Part shown: positions 39,909-49,051 of the stretch, piece by piece
How positions within the stretch are numbered: position 1 is the stretch's first letter
Layout of the letters: every line of letters starts with the position of its first letter
From: Saposhnikovia divaricata
Taxonomy: Eukaryota; Streptophyta; Magnoliopsida; Apiales; Apiaceae
Assembly: GCA_036435485.1 (NCBI GenBank)
Contig: CM071600.1
Coordinates: forward strand, 115,188,046-115,252,045
Direction: 5' to 3'
DNA: 64,000 bases
Program-made: the position numbers and the translations under genes
The notes under the pieces: model-generated
Told to the model about the DNA's origin: nothing
Databases searched by the model: none
What the model saw: the letters and a program-made list of their open reading frames with translations, nothing else

Positions 39909-42512
39909 ATGGTTCAAACACGAAGAACAACACCAGTTGCAACTGAGGCCATACCTCTCAGATCTGCTCCACCCATCACCGAACAGGTTCCCCCAGCATC
40001 AGGGGCGATTGCCCAACAAGCTCCGCCAGCATCAGGGGCGATCACCCAATCTCAAGTTTCTCAACAATCAGGGGCGATCCCCCACGTTGAGAGTACATTA
40101 TCTCCGATTACCCGTACAAGACGAGAAACCAATCCTCTTCAGATGGTGGTCTCTCCTCTGATTGATCCGAACAACCCATCGCATGGGGTCCAGATCCACA
40201 CTACAGATCTCCCCGTGAGTACTAACCCGACATACGGGCTACCTAATTATCCTCCTATCCAAGGGACAGGCCCAAGTGGTCACGCTTTGCAGATCCGAGA
40301 TCGAGAGTATCACGATTATTCGGGTCCTTATACTGATGAAACCTCCTCCGACGATGAGGATGATGACCGTGATGAAGCCCTGAGGAGGCGACGTGCTAGT
40401 AGAGAACCTCGAAGGAGGACTCAAGACATCCGTGATGGACAATCTTTGACAACTGCTGAAAGGATCAAGGCTTATGAGGCCGAGATCTTAAAATTGAAGG
40501 AAGATATGGCAAGGGAACAAGCTAGGCTAAATCAAACTCAGCCTCCTCCAACTGCAGGAAGGATTCCCATCATTGATTTGGAGAGGTCTTCAAGGAGACA
40601 AAGAAGGGCTGATGCCTCATTCGGAAGAACAACCACAAGGATGGAAATTCCCAAGGGAAACCCCAAAGATCTGATGCCTCTCGGAGATCCTGATGATCCA
40701 ACACCCCCGTTCACCGAGGAAGTGATGAATGCTCACATCTCAAGGAAGTTTAAGATGCCTACAATAAAGGCTTATGATGGAACGGGTGATCCCGCAAACC
40801 ACGTCAGGACGTTCTCGAACGCACTGCTGCTGCAGCCTGCAAGTGATGCCCTAAAGTGCAGAGCGTTCCCCCAAACCTTGTCGGGCATGGCTCAGAGATG
40901 GTATAGCCGATTGCCTGCGAACTCTATTGGCTCTTTTAAGGAGTTGAGTGCCGCCTTCGTTAGCCAATTCATTAGCGGAAGGGTGCATGAGAAGAGCTCC
41001 GCATCTCTTATGTATGTGGTGCAAGGAAAGAATGAAAATCTGAGGGACTACCTTAAGAGATTCACTAAGGAGACCCTGAATATCACTGATTTGGAAAATA
41101 AGGTGGCAATGGTAGCCCTGGAGCACGGAACCACTGACCTCTTCTTCAAGAGATCATTGGCGAAGCATCCCCCTGAGAACATGGCTGAGCTCCAACGAAG
41201 GGCTGATAAGTATATTAAAGCTGAGGATAGCTTGAATAAAGAAACCACCGTAGGTGGAGGAGGAAGTAACAATGACTCCAAGAAGCGAAAGCAAGACAAG
41301 GACTATGATGATCAAGAGTATGATGCTAGGGACAAGTATCCCCGAACTAGCGAAGACTCCGACTCTGCCCCTAAGAAGAACCAAGGGTCAAGGTTCACTG
41401 AGTATGCAAGGTTGAATACTCCTAGGAGTCGAATCTTGTTGGACATTGAGAATGATAAGGATTTCAGATGGCCGAAGCCACTCAGGGGTGATCCCGAAAA
41501 GAGAAACCAGAATCAGTATTGCAGATTCCATAGAGACGTGGGGCATGACACTGACGATTGTAAGCAACTCAAAGATGAGATTGAGTTTTTGATCCGTAGA
41601 GGGAAGCTGAGGCACTTCACTAAGGGTGAAGACCGTGCTAATCAGAGAAGAGACTATAATAGAAGGGATGACGATCAAGATCGCAACCCACAGCCCCGAG
41701 GGCCAGTAATCAACATGATCTCAGGAGGCCCAACTGCGGCCGGGACAACTAGGAACTCTAGAAAGGCTTATGCCCGAGAGGTGTTGCACATCGTGGGAGA
41801 GGCCCCGAAGCGTGCAAAAACTGAGGTAGCGATTAGCTTTGATGACTCAGACTTGGAAGGGGTGAAGTTCCCCCATGATGACCCGTTGGTCATAACTCCT
41901 GTGATTGGAAACTCGGAGGTGAAGCGAGTCTTGATAGACAATGGAGCTTCCGTTGACATTCTGTTTCATGATGCGTTTATGAAGATGGGATACACTGATT
42001 CTCAGTTGACCCCCAATAACATGCCTATATACGGATTTAATGGAGTAAAATCCAAAGTTGAAGGGACTATTCAGCTGCCTGTAACTATCGGGCAAGAGCC
42101 CAAGGAGGCCACTCAGATGTTGAACTTCCTGGTAATCAAGGCGGCTTCAACGTACAACGCTATCCTTGGAAGGACTGGACTTCATGCATTCAAGGCTGTT
42201 GCCTCAACCTATCATGTGAAGATCAAGTTCCCTACCAGGAATGGTGTTGGAGAACATAAAGGTGATCAGAAGATGGCACGAAGCTGTTATGTAGCCTCGT
42301 TAAGGCCTGATGGAGTCGGGGGGCAGGTCCTTCCGATTGAAGACATAGATGTCCACAGTGGTAAGGAACACAAAGAAAGGTCAGCAGGGGACATCACACA
42401 GAAGCCTCGGACAGCAATTGAGGCTAAGGCGTTAACTGACTTTGTGGTTGAGTGTACCATTGGCAACCAAGAAGTCGGGGGGGCAGGAGGTAGTACCCCA
42501 AGCAGGAAGTGA
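39909..42512 (+). CDS. gag-pro: Gag-protease of Gypsy-2, with a fused RNase H linker piece
   Basis: 867 residues from the first ATG after the primer site. The Pro/Gln-rich N-terminus contains three copies of a short ASGAI repeat. Capsid domain at about 280-450 (KAYDGTGDPANHVRTF, AQRWYSRLP). A zinc-binding variant, CRFHRDVGHDTDDC, is near 538-551, with Cys-His-His-Cys ligands. The aspartic protease active site DNGAS starts at 677, with YNAILGRTGLHAF further on. The last 40 residues (KPRTAIEAKALTDFVVE) belong to the linker that normally lies after reverse transcriptase. The ORF thus jumps directly from protease to that linker: the whole reverse transcriptase is deleted here. Gag and protease appear intact. 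Confidence 0.9.
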   Translation: MVQTRRTTPVATEAIPLRSAPPITEQVPPASGAIAQQAPPASGAITQSQVSQQSGAIPHVESTLSPITRTRRETNPLQMVVSPLIDPNNPSHGVQIHTTDLPVSTNPTYGLPNYPPIQGTGPSGHALQIRDREYHDYSGPYTDETSSDDEDDDRDEALRRRRASREPRRRTQDIRDGQSLTTAERIKAYEAEILKLKEDMAREQARLNQTQPPPTAGRIPIIDLERSSRRQRRADASFGRTTTRMEIPKGNPKDLMPLGDPDDPTPPFTEEVMNAHISRKFKMPTIKAYDGTGDPANHVRTFSNALLLQPASDALKCRAFPQTLSGMAQRWYSRLPANSIGSFKELSAAFVSQFISGRVHEKSSASLMYVVQGKNENLRDYLKRFTKETLNITDLENKVAMVALEHGTTDLFFKRSLAKHPPENMAELQRRADKYIKAEDSLNKETTVGGGGSNNDSKKRKQDKDYDDQEYDARDKYPRTSEDSDSAPKKNQGSRFTEYARLNTPRSRILLDIENDKDFRWPKPLRGDPEKRNQNQYCRFHRDVGHDTDDCKQLKDEIEFLIRRGKLRHFTKGEDRANQRRDYNRRDDDQDRNPQPRGPVINMISGGPTAAGTTRNSRKAYAREVLHIVGEAPKRAKTEVAISFDDSDLEGVKFPHDDPLVITPVIGNSEVKRVLIDNGASVDILFHDAFMKMGYTDSQLTPNNMPIYGFNGVKSKVEGTIQLPVTIGQEPKEATQMLNFLVIKAASTYNAILGRTGLHAFKAVASTYHVKIKFPTRNGVGEHKGDQKMARSCYVASLRPDGVGGQVLPIEDIDVHSGKEHKERSAGDITQKPRTAIEAKALTDFVVECTIGNQEVGGAGGSTPSRK

Positions 42513-43700
42513 ACTTCAGAATAAGAATGAGGAGACCAGAAGGAGTGGTGGGTGCTCTATTTTGATGGAGCATCAAAAACAAAATCAAGTGGTGTAGGCC
42601 TAGTCTTGCAAAACCCCGATTGGGCTTAAGTTATTCTAGTAGGACTTAGCTTCATATTTATATAGTAGAAGTAGAAATAAGGTTCATTAAAACCATTGCA
42701 GAGCATGTTGCTCCGAGTAGGACAGTAGTACTCTATGTAAGGGTTGAACCCATTTCAAGTTATTAATGCAAGATTGTTTTTCATTCATTGATTGTGATTT
42801 TATTTATGTGCCAAGCACCTGATGTGTGAGTCAAAGAAGACCAAGTACCGAAAATAAAAGAATACACGAATGAAAACAAACGAATGCATACCTCGAATGG
42901 TAGAGTTAGGATACAGCAGATAAGAGTTTAAGTCCTTGAAGGATCCTGGATAAAGACAAACGTTGAAATCCTGATGGAACACCCGCTGAAGAAACATATT
43001 GCATAGCATGAAAGCCAATGGAAGGCTCATCAAGTGGGCAATCTAACTAAAAGAATTCGATGTTAAGCCTAGTACGGCCATCAAAGCTCAGGCTCTAGCT
43101 GACTTCGTGGTTGAATATACCATTGACAACCAAGAAGTCGGGGGGCAGGAGGTAATAGACCAGGAAGGTCAGCAAGGTGAGAAACCCCTGGAAGAAAAGA
43201 AGGAATATTGGATGCTCTATTTGATGGGGCATCAAAAACAAAAAGCTCTATTTTCATGGGGCATCTAAAACAAGAACCAGTGGTGCAGGTTAAGTTATGC
43301 AAAGCCCCGATAGGTTCACACTCGAGTATGCCTTGAAGATTGGACTTCCAAACAACCTGCAACGAGGCGGAGTATGAAGCTCTGATGGCCAGCCTTGGGT
43401 TGACGAGAGCCCTGAGGGTGAAGAACATGAAAGTTTGTGGAGACTCAAATCTGGTAGTCTCACAAGTCAATGGAGAGTTTGAGGCTAGAGAAAAGAATAT
43501 GGCCAAACACTTAAGGATTGTGAAAGCCGTGATAGCCCCGCTCGATAAATGCCATGTTGAGTATATCCCAAGAGAGAAAAGAACATTAAGGCCGAAGCCC
43601 AGTCTAAGTATGGCACTTCTGAGATAAAGAATTATGCAGAGAGCTTTTGCTTCCAGGTCTTGAAGACCCCACCATCGAATCAAAATTGGTAGCACCAGTT
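42513..43700 (+). pseudogene. Broken RNase H region of Gypsy-2 with duplicated modules
   Basis: WVLYFDGASKTKSSGVGL (42549-42602) is the start of an RNase H domain. At 43062-43150 a second copy of the KPSTAIKAQALADFVVE linker appears, already present at the end of gag-pro. It is followed by two more truncated copies of the LYFDGASKT start (43205-43240 and 43245-43300), then the RNase H core NEAEYEALMAS, GDSNLVVSQVNGEFEA and VEYIPREK (43365-43590). Frames change between the pieces. Non-functional. The 204-codon ORF on the opposite strand is a shadow. Confidence 0.75.
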
Positions 43701-44735
43701 GATGTAAGCTGAAGGGTAGACCCTCTTCGAGCTCGTCTCGAGACTAGTTGGCTCCCTGATAATGCCTTGAAGGCACAGAAATAGTTAGTGAGAGTGTTGA
43801 GATGAGTGGTCCTTTGTCATTCCTTACTTAAAATCTTGAATCTCAAATCCCGACACAAAATTTTAGCCTTGATGGCCAAAAAGGCTGTCTGCCTCCAATC
43901 AAATTTGTCATTTGAAGTTTAAGGACTCGAATCAAGAGCCTTCAATCGAATATAAACCAAAGCAAGGTCCTGTGAGCATAAGAAGAAGGTTGGAAACCTA
44001 GAATCAAGAAAAGAAGGTTAACAACCAGCCAAGACACACCGGACTTGAAGTCAAACGCTGAGGAGCAAGTGAACTCCCTGAACGATCAACTGAAAAGTAA
44101 GACCTCCTCCGTATGAAGCAAGGGGGGCAAGAACTAAGGGACTTCATCATTCCTACATCTTAGAATGAGAATCAAGGGAATCAAGGGTTGATAATAACCT
44201 TAAAACCAAGGTCTCAGCAAATAAGTTAAGGCCCGGAAGGTCACAAGTCAAGGTTCACGAAACCATTTAAGGCATAACAAACACCTCATATTGACCTGAA
44301 ACCTCGTGTTGGTGATCCAGAACACCAACGTCAACATTAGAATCCAGGCCTTGTGTTATAAATCAAGGGCTAAGGAACTAAGTTGAAGCCTTAGAAGGCC
44401 AACAAAGCTATCAGATCCAACCTTGGATCAAGAGATTCGTGAACAACTCAAGAATGAGTAACTGAACCAACATTCCAACAAGGTGGATGAAAGGTTCAAA
44501 GTAATTCTATGTAAGATTAGGCAAGCATGAAACCTTTGAGAGGATTTTGAAGCTTTCTCGTGGAAGGTTTGGAAACCCATTTACTATGTCACCAAGGTGC
44601 TTCATGAAGCTCACCTGAATCACTCCTCTATAGAGAAGTTTGCTTTAGGCACGGTCATGGGCTCAAGAAAATTGAGACCTTACTTTTTAGTCACGTAAAA
44701 TCGAGGTCTTAACAGACCAAGCCATTAAAAGGCCG
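43701..44735 (+). pseudogene. Decayed pol of Gypsy-2 ending in a misplaced RT C-terminal piece
   Basis: 43720-43790 resembles the segment after RNase H (TSWLPDNALKAQK). Most of the rest is unrecognisable. At 44573-44692 the frame reads KPIYYVTKVLHEAHLN, then SIEKFAL and SRKLRPYF, which is the C-terminal edge of gypsy reverse transcriptase. That piece should lie before the RNase H linker but here lies about 1 kb after it. Confidence 0.65.
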
Positions 44736-45325
44736 TTAATTCGACCAGAATCCTGGTCGAAATGACCAAGAATCCTGGTCGAAAAATTGTTCGACTGAGC
44801 CACGAAAAAGGCCATTAATTCGACCAGAATCCTGGTCGAAATGACCAAGAATCCTGGTCGAAAAACTCTTCGACGAGGCCACGAATTTGGCCCTTAATTC
44901 GACCAGAATCCTGGTCGAAATGACTAGGAATTTTGATCGAAAATTCGTTCGACCAGGAGAAAAATTGAGGCCTTATTGCGACCAGAATCCTGGTCGAAAC
45001 GACCAGGAATCCTGGTCGAAAATCCGTTCGACCAGGAGAAAATTGAGGCCTTATTTCGACCAGAATCCTGGTCGAAACGACCAAGAATCCTGGTCGAAAA
45101 TCCGTTCGACCAGGAGAAAATTGAGGCCTTATTTCGACCAGAATCCTGGTCGAAACGACCAGGAATCCTGGTCGAAAATCCGTTCGACCAGGAGAAAATT
45201 GAGGCCTTATTTCGACCAGAATCCTGGTCGAAACGACCAGGAATCCTGGTCGAAAATCCGTTCGACCAGGAGAAAATTGAGACCTTATTTCGACCAGAAT
45301 CCTGGTCGAAATCCTGGTCGAAAAA
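44736..45325 (+). repeat. 78-79 bp tandem array in the 3' region of Gypsy-2
   Basis: Units start at 44736, 44815, 44894, 44973, 45051, 45129, 45207 and 45285. The first three periods are 79 bp and the later ones 78 bp. Each unit has two or three copies of the inverted pair TTCGACCAG / CTGGTCGAA around a 4-base loop. The right-hand units are almost identical, the left-hand ones more divergent. Long ORFs through it on both strands (147-174 codons) are by-products of a period divisible by three. Confidence 0.97.
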
Positions 45326-45343
45326 TGTGAAGTTTCCAGCTCG

Positions 45344-45430
45344 ACCCCAGCCAGGGGCTCTGCCCCTTGGACCCCGCCAGGGGCTGCCGCCCCTTGGACC
45401 CCGCCCGGGGGCTGCTGCCCCCGGACCCCC
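45344..45430 (+). repeat. GC-rich hairpin repeat, about three units
   Basis: Units of 26-28 bp built on CCAGGGGCT...GCCCCTTGGACCCCG, each self-complementary. It is sharply GC-rich in an AT-rich window. Confidence 0.85.
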
Positions 45431-45800
45431 GCTAGTGCCGTTTAGCACCGTTTAACGCCATTTAGAATCGCTTAACATTGTTTAAGTGTCGTTCAAGGCT
45501 TGTTAGTGCCGATAAGCACCGATTAAGTGTCGATTAGCACCGTTAGTGCCGATAAGCACCGATTAAGTGCCGATAGCACCGTCAGTGCCGATAAGCACCG
45601 ATTAGCACCGTTAGTGCCGATAGCACCGTTAGTGCCGATAAGCACCGTTCAGTATCGTTTAATACCGGTTGGCGTCACTTAAACGTTGTTTAAGTGTCGT
45701 TTAAGGCTAGTTAGTACCGTTTAGTGCCGTTTTATGCCGTTCAACGTCGTTTAAACATTGTTTAAATGTCGTTAAGGCTGATTAGTGCCGATTAGCATCG
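45431..45800 (+). repeat. Degenerate short repeats (TTAGTGCCG / AGCACCG) in Gypsy-2
   Basis: More than a dozen loosely repeated GTGCCG, AGCACCG and CGTTTAA-type words, many in complementary pairs (GTGCCGATAAGCACCG). Poorly conserved period. Confidence 0.75.
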
Positions 45801-45949
45801 AATTGACATTGTCGTAAACGCGTCGGTCGCTCCACGCTTTACATAAAGACAATACTCGTGAAACACTAGTGTATAAAGATGAACCCTGACCCGAGTCTTG
45901 GAAAGGACCGTTAAAACTTCAAGGAAAACCTAATCAGTTTTCCTAGAAG

Positions 45950-45961
45950 TTGGGGGGCAAA
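45950..45961 (+). promoter_or_regulatory. Polypurine tract of Gypsy-2
   Basis: TTGGGGGGCAAA immediately before the 3' LTR. Confidence 0.85.
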
Positions 45962-46469
45962 TGATATGGGCTAAAAATAAACCCTAAAGACACATTTAAT
46001 ATGGCATTAATTAGACCCAGCATGGTCCAAACGTGGGGCCCATTAATGAGGTCAGAATCCCTATTTTGATATTAATTTCGTAATTAATATTAGGGGTAAT
46101 AAACAGCTCAGCAATAAGTGTCAGATAAGGACATTATCTCTAAAAGACTTAGCCTCCAAGGCATCCAATTCGATATGGCAACAGACTCCTACAAGGAAGG
46201 AGTCTAGAACTTTTCTCAAGGAGGTGACTTATCTATTAAGTCTCCAACTCCTACCTTAATTCTAAGGCTTCTCAGCCTATATAAAGGGTCAGACCCCTCA
46301 CCTCAGAACTACGTTTTTGGCTTGATTCTTGATATTCATCAAGGTACGTAGGCATCTTGTTAGGACCGAGTTAGTCCCCGACAACAAGAGCAGCCATTAA
46401 AGCTCGAAGCTCCCACAAACCCTAGTAGTTAATACGCAATAAATATACCCTACTTTTTATTCCACAACA
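45962..46469 (+). repeat. 3' LTR of Gypsy-2
   Basis: 508 bp. It differs from the 5' LTR by one base (A at 45981 versus G at 39387). Confidence 0.97.
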
Positions 46470-46474
46470 GTTAA

Positions 46475-47314
46475 ATATTAAATATTCATAGTTTTTTCAT
46501 GATATACAATTGATAGCATTAAACGGTTCAACTTCATTAATGACATTATTATTTGAAAATTGTATGAGAGTAAATGACCTTTGTGTAAACACTGAGACTA
46601 GTAGTGGTTGATAACATTCCGCGTCTAAAAATAATTGAATTTAATAATATTAATTTAGATAAATAATTTGATATTGTTATATACCAAAATCATAATTATA
46701 TTAAATTTCAATAGGATAAAAAATGAATATTAAAAAGGATATTACAAGATCAACAAAAAAATTATACATTTATTTTCGTATGTATGAAATTAAATGAGAA
46801 AGTAAAAATTGTGGTAAGATAATAATAGGGAAAATATATTAATTATATGTAGTTAAATAATTAAACAAGATTCTTAATTTAGATACCTAAACCAAATAAA
46901 TAAATAACAAAATGATATAACATTATATTTAATAAAAATTACGTTTATATTTCAAATCAATACACTATTTTTCTAAATAGACAAACTCCATTTTAAGATT
47001 AAATAGAAGATTTTATCAATGTCACGTTGTCGAGTTTGTACAAATAGAAGTGAATCATTAATTACATACAATATATTACTAGAAGTGCTCGTTAACTGAA
47101 TTGATAATAAACACCATGAAATGGTAAAAATACTAAATGCTTAACCATAATCCTTAGTATTGTGGTTAGCATTATCCTAAAAAAATGCCAATATATAGTG
47201 GATTATGTCCAATAAAAGAAGCACTCAAAAGGTGAGAAAAGATGACCTGCTCATTTTATACCTATAATCCTAAAATATACACTACACATTTTTTTCTAAC
47301 AATATTTTTTTTTT
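46475..47314. other. AT-rich sequence, mostly the interior of the split MITE-like element
   Basis: No ORF. The right inverted end is near 47095-47177. The remainder up to 47314 is AT-rich and ends in a T run that may be the target of the next foldback element. Confidence 0.5.
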
Positions 47315-47870
47315 GGGTTAATTATAAAATGGGTCATTCATTTCACTTCAATGTATCAAAGAGGTCACCAATTTTATTTATGTATCATTTGAACCACTAA
47401 AGTCATAATAAATATCAAATAGATAACTCTAAATATGTGTTCGAAAAATAAAAGTAATATTTTGTTGAATCTGTACATTTTTCTTGAATGCTACCACAAC
47501 CAAATGAAAAATTGTTAAATTCTAGTATTTCAGATAATATATTTTGAATTTAAAAAGTTCATTTACTATTTATTTTTAATTAAAACAAGGAAAATAGCTA
47601 TAAAATTAAAAATAAATAGTAAATGAATTTTTAAAAATCTAAATATATTTTCAACAATACTAGAATTTAACAATTATTCATTTGGTTGCTGTAACATTTA
47701 AGAAAAATGTGTAGAAGCAACAAAAGATTACTATTAATTTTTGAACACATATTTAAAGTTATCTATTTGATATTTATTATGACTTTAATGATTCAAATGA
47801 TACCGAAATGAAATTGGTGACCCTTTTGATATATTGAAGTGAAATAAGTGACCAAATTGATATTTAACCC
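47315..47870. mobile_element. 556-bp foldback element (long hairpin)
   Basis: It begins GGGTTAATTATAAAATGG and ends ATTGATATTTAACCC. The left arm (47315-47575) and right arm (about 47615-47870) are imperfect reverse complements over about 255 bp, leaving a loop of about 40 bp. TTTCACTTCAAT-TATCAAA and TCACCAATTT are examples of matching blocks. Flanking T runs (47305-47314 and 47872-47882) may hide a 9-10 bp target duplication as in Mutator-type MITEs. No coding capacity. Confidence 0.85.
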
Positions 47871-47905
47871 ATTTTTTTTTTTATCAATTATTGCAGGTTA
47901 GATAT

Positions 47906-48109
47906 TGTTGAATATGATCAGCAAGGACATAAAAATAGAAGATACTGATGATGTGGCATTAACAGAATATGCTGAGCATAGACACATAACAGACTGAATT
48001 TGTTATAGACTGATTGACAGCTAAGCTTGTAGGCTAACTAACTCGTGATCTATATGTATACATTCTAGAGATAGAGTTAGAAACTTCTAGATGATGAATT
48101 CACACACAC

Positions 48110-48150
<41 letters not shown>

Positions 48151-48356
48151 CTTTTTCATTTCCTTCAAGTTTATTCTATAATTTTTCTCTAAGAATAATG
48201 TACATCTTTTGTTATCTCTTTGTAATCTCTGTGATCTCTCTCGTTTGTAATAGAGATTAATTAGTAAAGCCTGAGTAATGAATTTGTTGATTAGTTTTGT
48301 GTAAATATATTGGAGATGAATTCTGTAGTTTCATAGATTTGTAACATGGTATCAGA
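47906..48356 (+). repeat. 5' LTR of the copia fragment
   Basis: 451 bp, TGTTGAATATG...TTTGTAACA, followed directly by TGGTATCAGAG (48357-48367), the Met primer site. A CT dinucleotide run lies at 48112-48146. Confidence 0.88.
48112..48146. repeat. CT dinucleotide microsatellite
   Basis: About 17 CT units within the LTR, in the leader-like part. Confidence 0.95.
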
Positions 48357-48677
48357 GTGACCAGAATCGATTATGAGATTTGTATATTCGATTGTTCATT
48401 CCACTGATTCAATCTGTCTGTTCTTCTTCATAATTTCTTGAGGTAATTTTATCAAACACTTTGTGTTTTTCTGATCAAATCTTTGATTTACACATATCTA
48501 GTTGATATTGTAGTAGTGATTCATTATTCTAAGTAATTGCTCTTGTTCCTTTTGAATTTGTCAAGGATTATTTAGATTCAGATCGGTTTTGATTTCTTGT
48601 TTTTCTTTGTTCCAAAACTTTCACATCAATTCTTGCTTATTAATCATCATTTTTCCTTCTAAAATTCATTTCTGCAA

Positions 48678-49051
48678 ATGGCAAATACTACGATAGTTAT
48701 TGATCCTTCACAAGATCCTTCATTTCCATATTATATACATCTGTATGATAGTCCTGATATGAAGCTTGTTTCACTGAAATTTGATGGAACTTGTTATACT
48801 GAATGGAAAAGGTCGTTGCTAATTAGCTTGACAGCAAAGAATAAAATAGGCTTTGTTGATGATACTATTGTGAAACCAATAAAAACTGATAACACATGGA
48901 TGAAGATATTGCTAGAAGTGTACTTCATTTCACAACAACAAGAGATATCTAGTTGAATTTGGAAGAGAGGTTTGGACAGGCTTCTGGTACTTTGTTATAT
49001 GAAACTAAGAAATCTTTGACTGAAATCAAGCAGGTTAATGATAGTGTATTT
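48678..49051 (+). pseudogene. gag: Truncated copia gag
   Basis: From the ATG at 48678 the protein reads through the copia Gag N-terminal pattern (DPSFPYYIHLYDSPDMKLVS, then FDGTCYTEWKRSLLISLTAKNK with IGFVDDTI). The frame is lost near 48930-48950. The following bases in another frame encode LEERFGQASGTLLYETKKSL, the next part of the same domain. The gene stops at the Gypsy-3 insertion. It differs from the SIRE-type Gags in this window. Confidence 0.8.

Larger units (their letters stand above)
39363..46474 (+). mobile_element. Gypsy-2: Ty3/gypsy element lacking reverse transcriptase, with target duplication
   Basis: The element occupies 39368-46469 (7102 bp), flanked by GTTAA (39363-39367 and 46470-46474). 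The LTRs are 508 bp each and differ at one position, so it is young. It carries gag fused to protease, a broken and re-ordered RT/RNase H remnant, three tandem-repeat tracts, and a polypurine tract. Gag pattern, primer site and 3' repeats point to a non-chromoviral gypsy lineage, Tat/Retand-like (inferred). It must have been mobilised by proteins from a related element. Confidence 0.93.
39333..47177. mobile_element. Older inverted-repeat (MITE-like) element split by Gypsy-2
   Basis: The left end (AATGTTAACCACAG, from 39335) and the reverse complement of the right end (AATGCTAACCACAA, up to 47173) match at 26 of 33 positions. Weaker similarity continues for about 40 bp beyond the Gypsy-2 insertion point. 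Without Gypsy-2 the element would be about 740 bp and encodes nothing. The divergent arms suggest an old DNA element. The target duplication was not identified. Confidence 0.5.
47906..49051 (+). mobile_element. 5' fragment of a Ty1/copia retrotransposon
   Basis: A complete LTR, primer site and start of gag, cut off at 49051 by the Gypsy-3 LTR. The remainder of the element is not visible downstream in the window. Confidence 0.85.

Noticed and set aside
43081..43695. 204-codon minus-strand ORF
   Set aside because: It lies antisense to a recognisable RNase H remnant of Gypsy-2 and has no known motif.
44736..45325. CRISPR-like repeat array
   Set aside because: The repeats are directly tandem with no unique spacers, and the host is a plant.
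44887..45455. Three long overlapping ORFs (147-174 codons) on both strands
   Set aside because: They follow from the 78-bp period, which is divisible by three. The proteins are pure repeats of one short block and both strands are open for the same reason.
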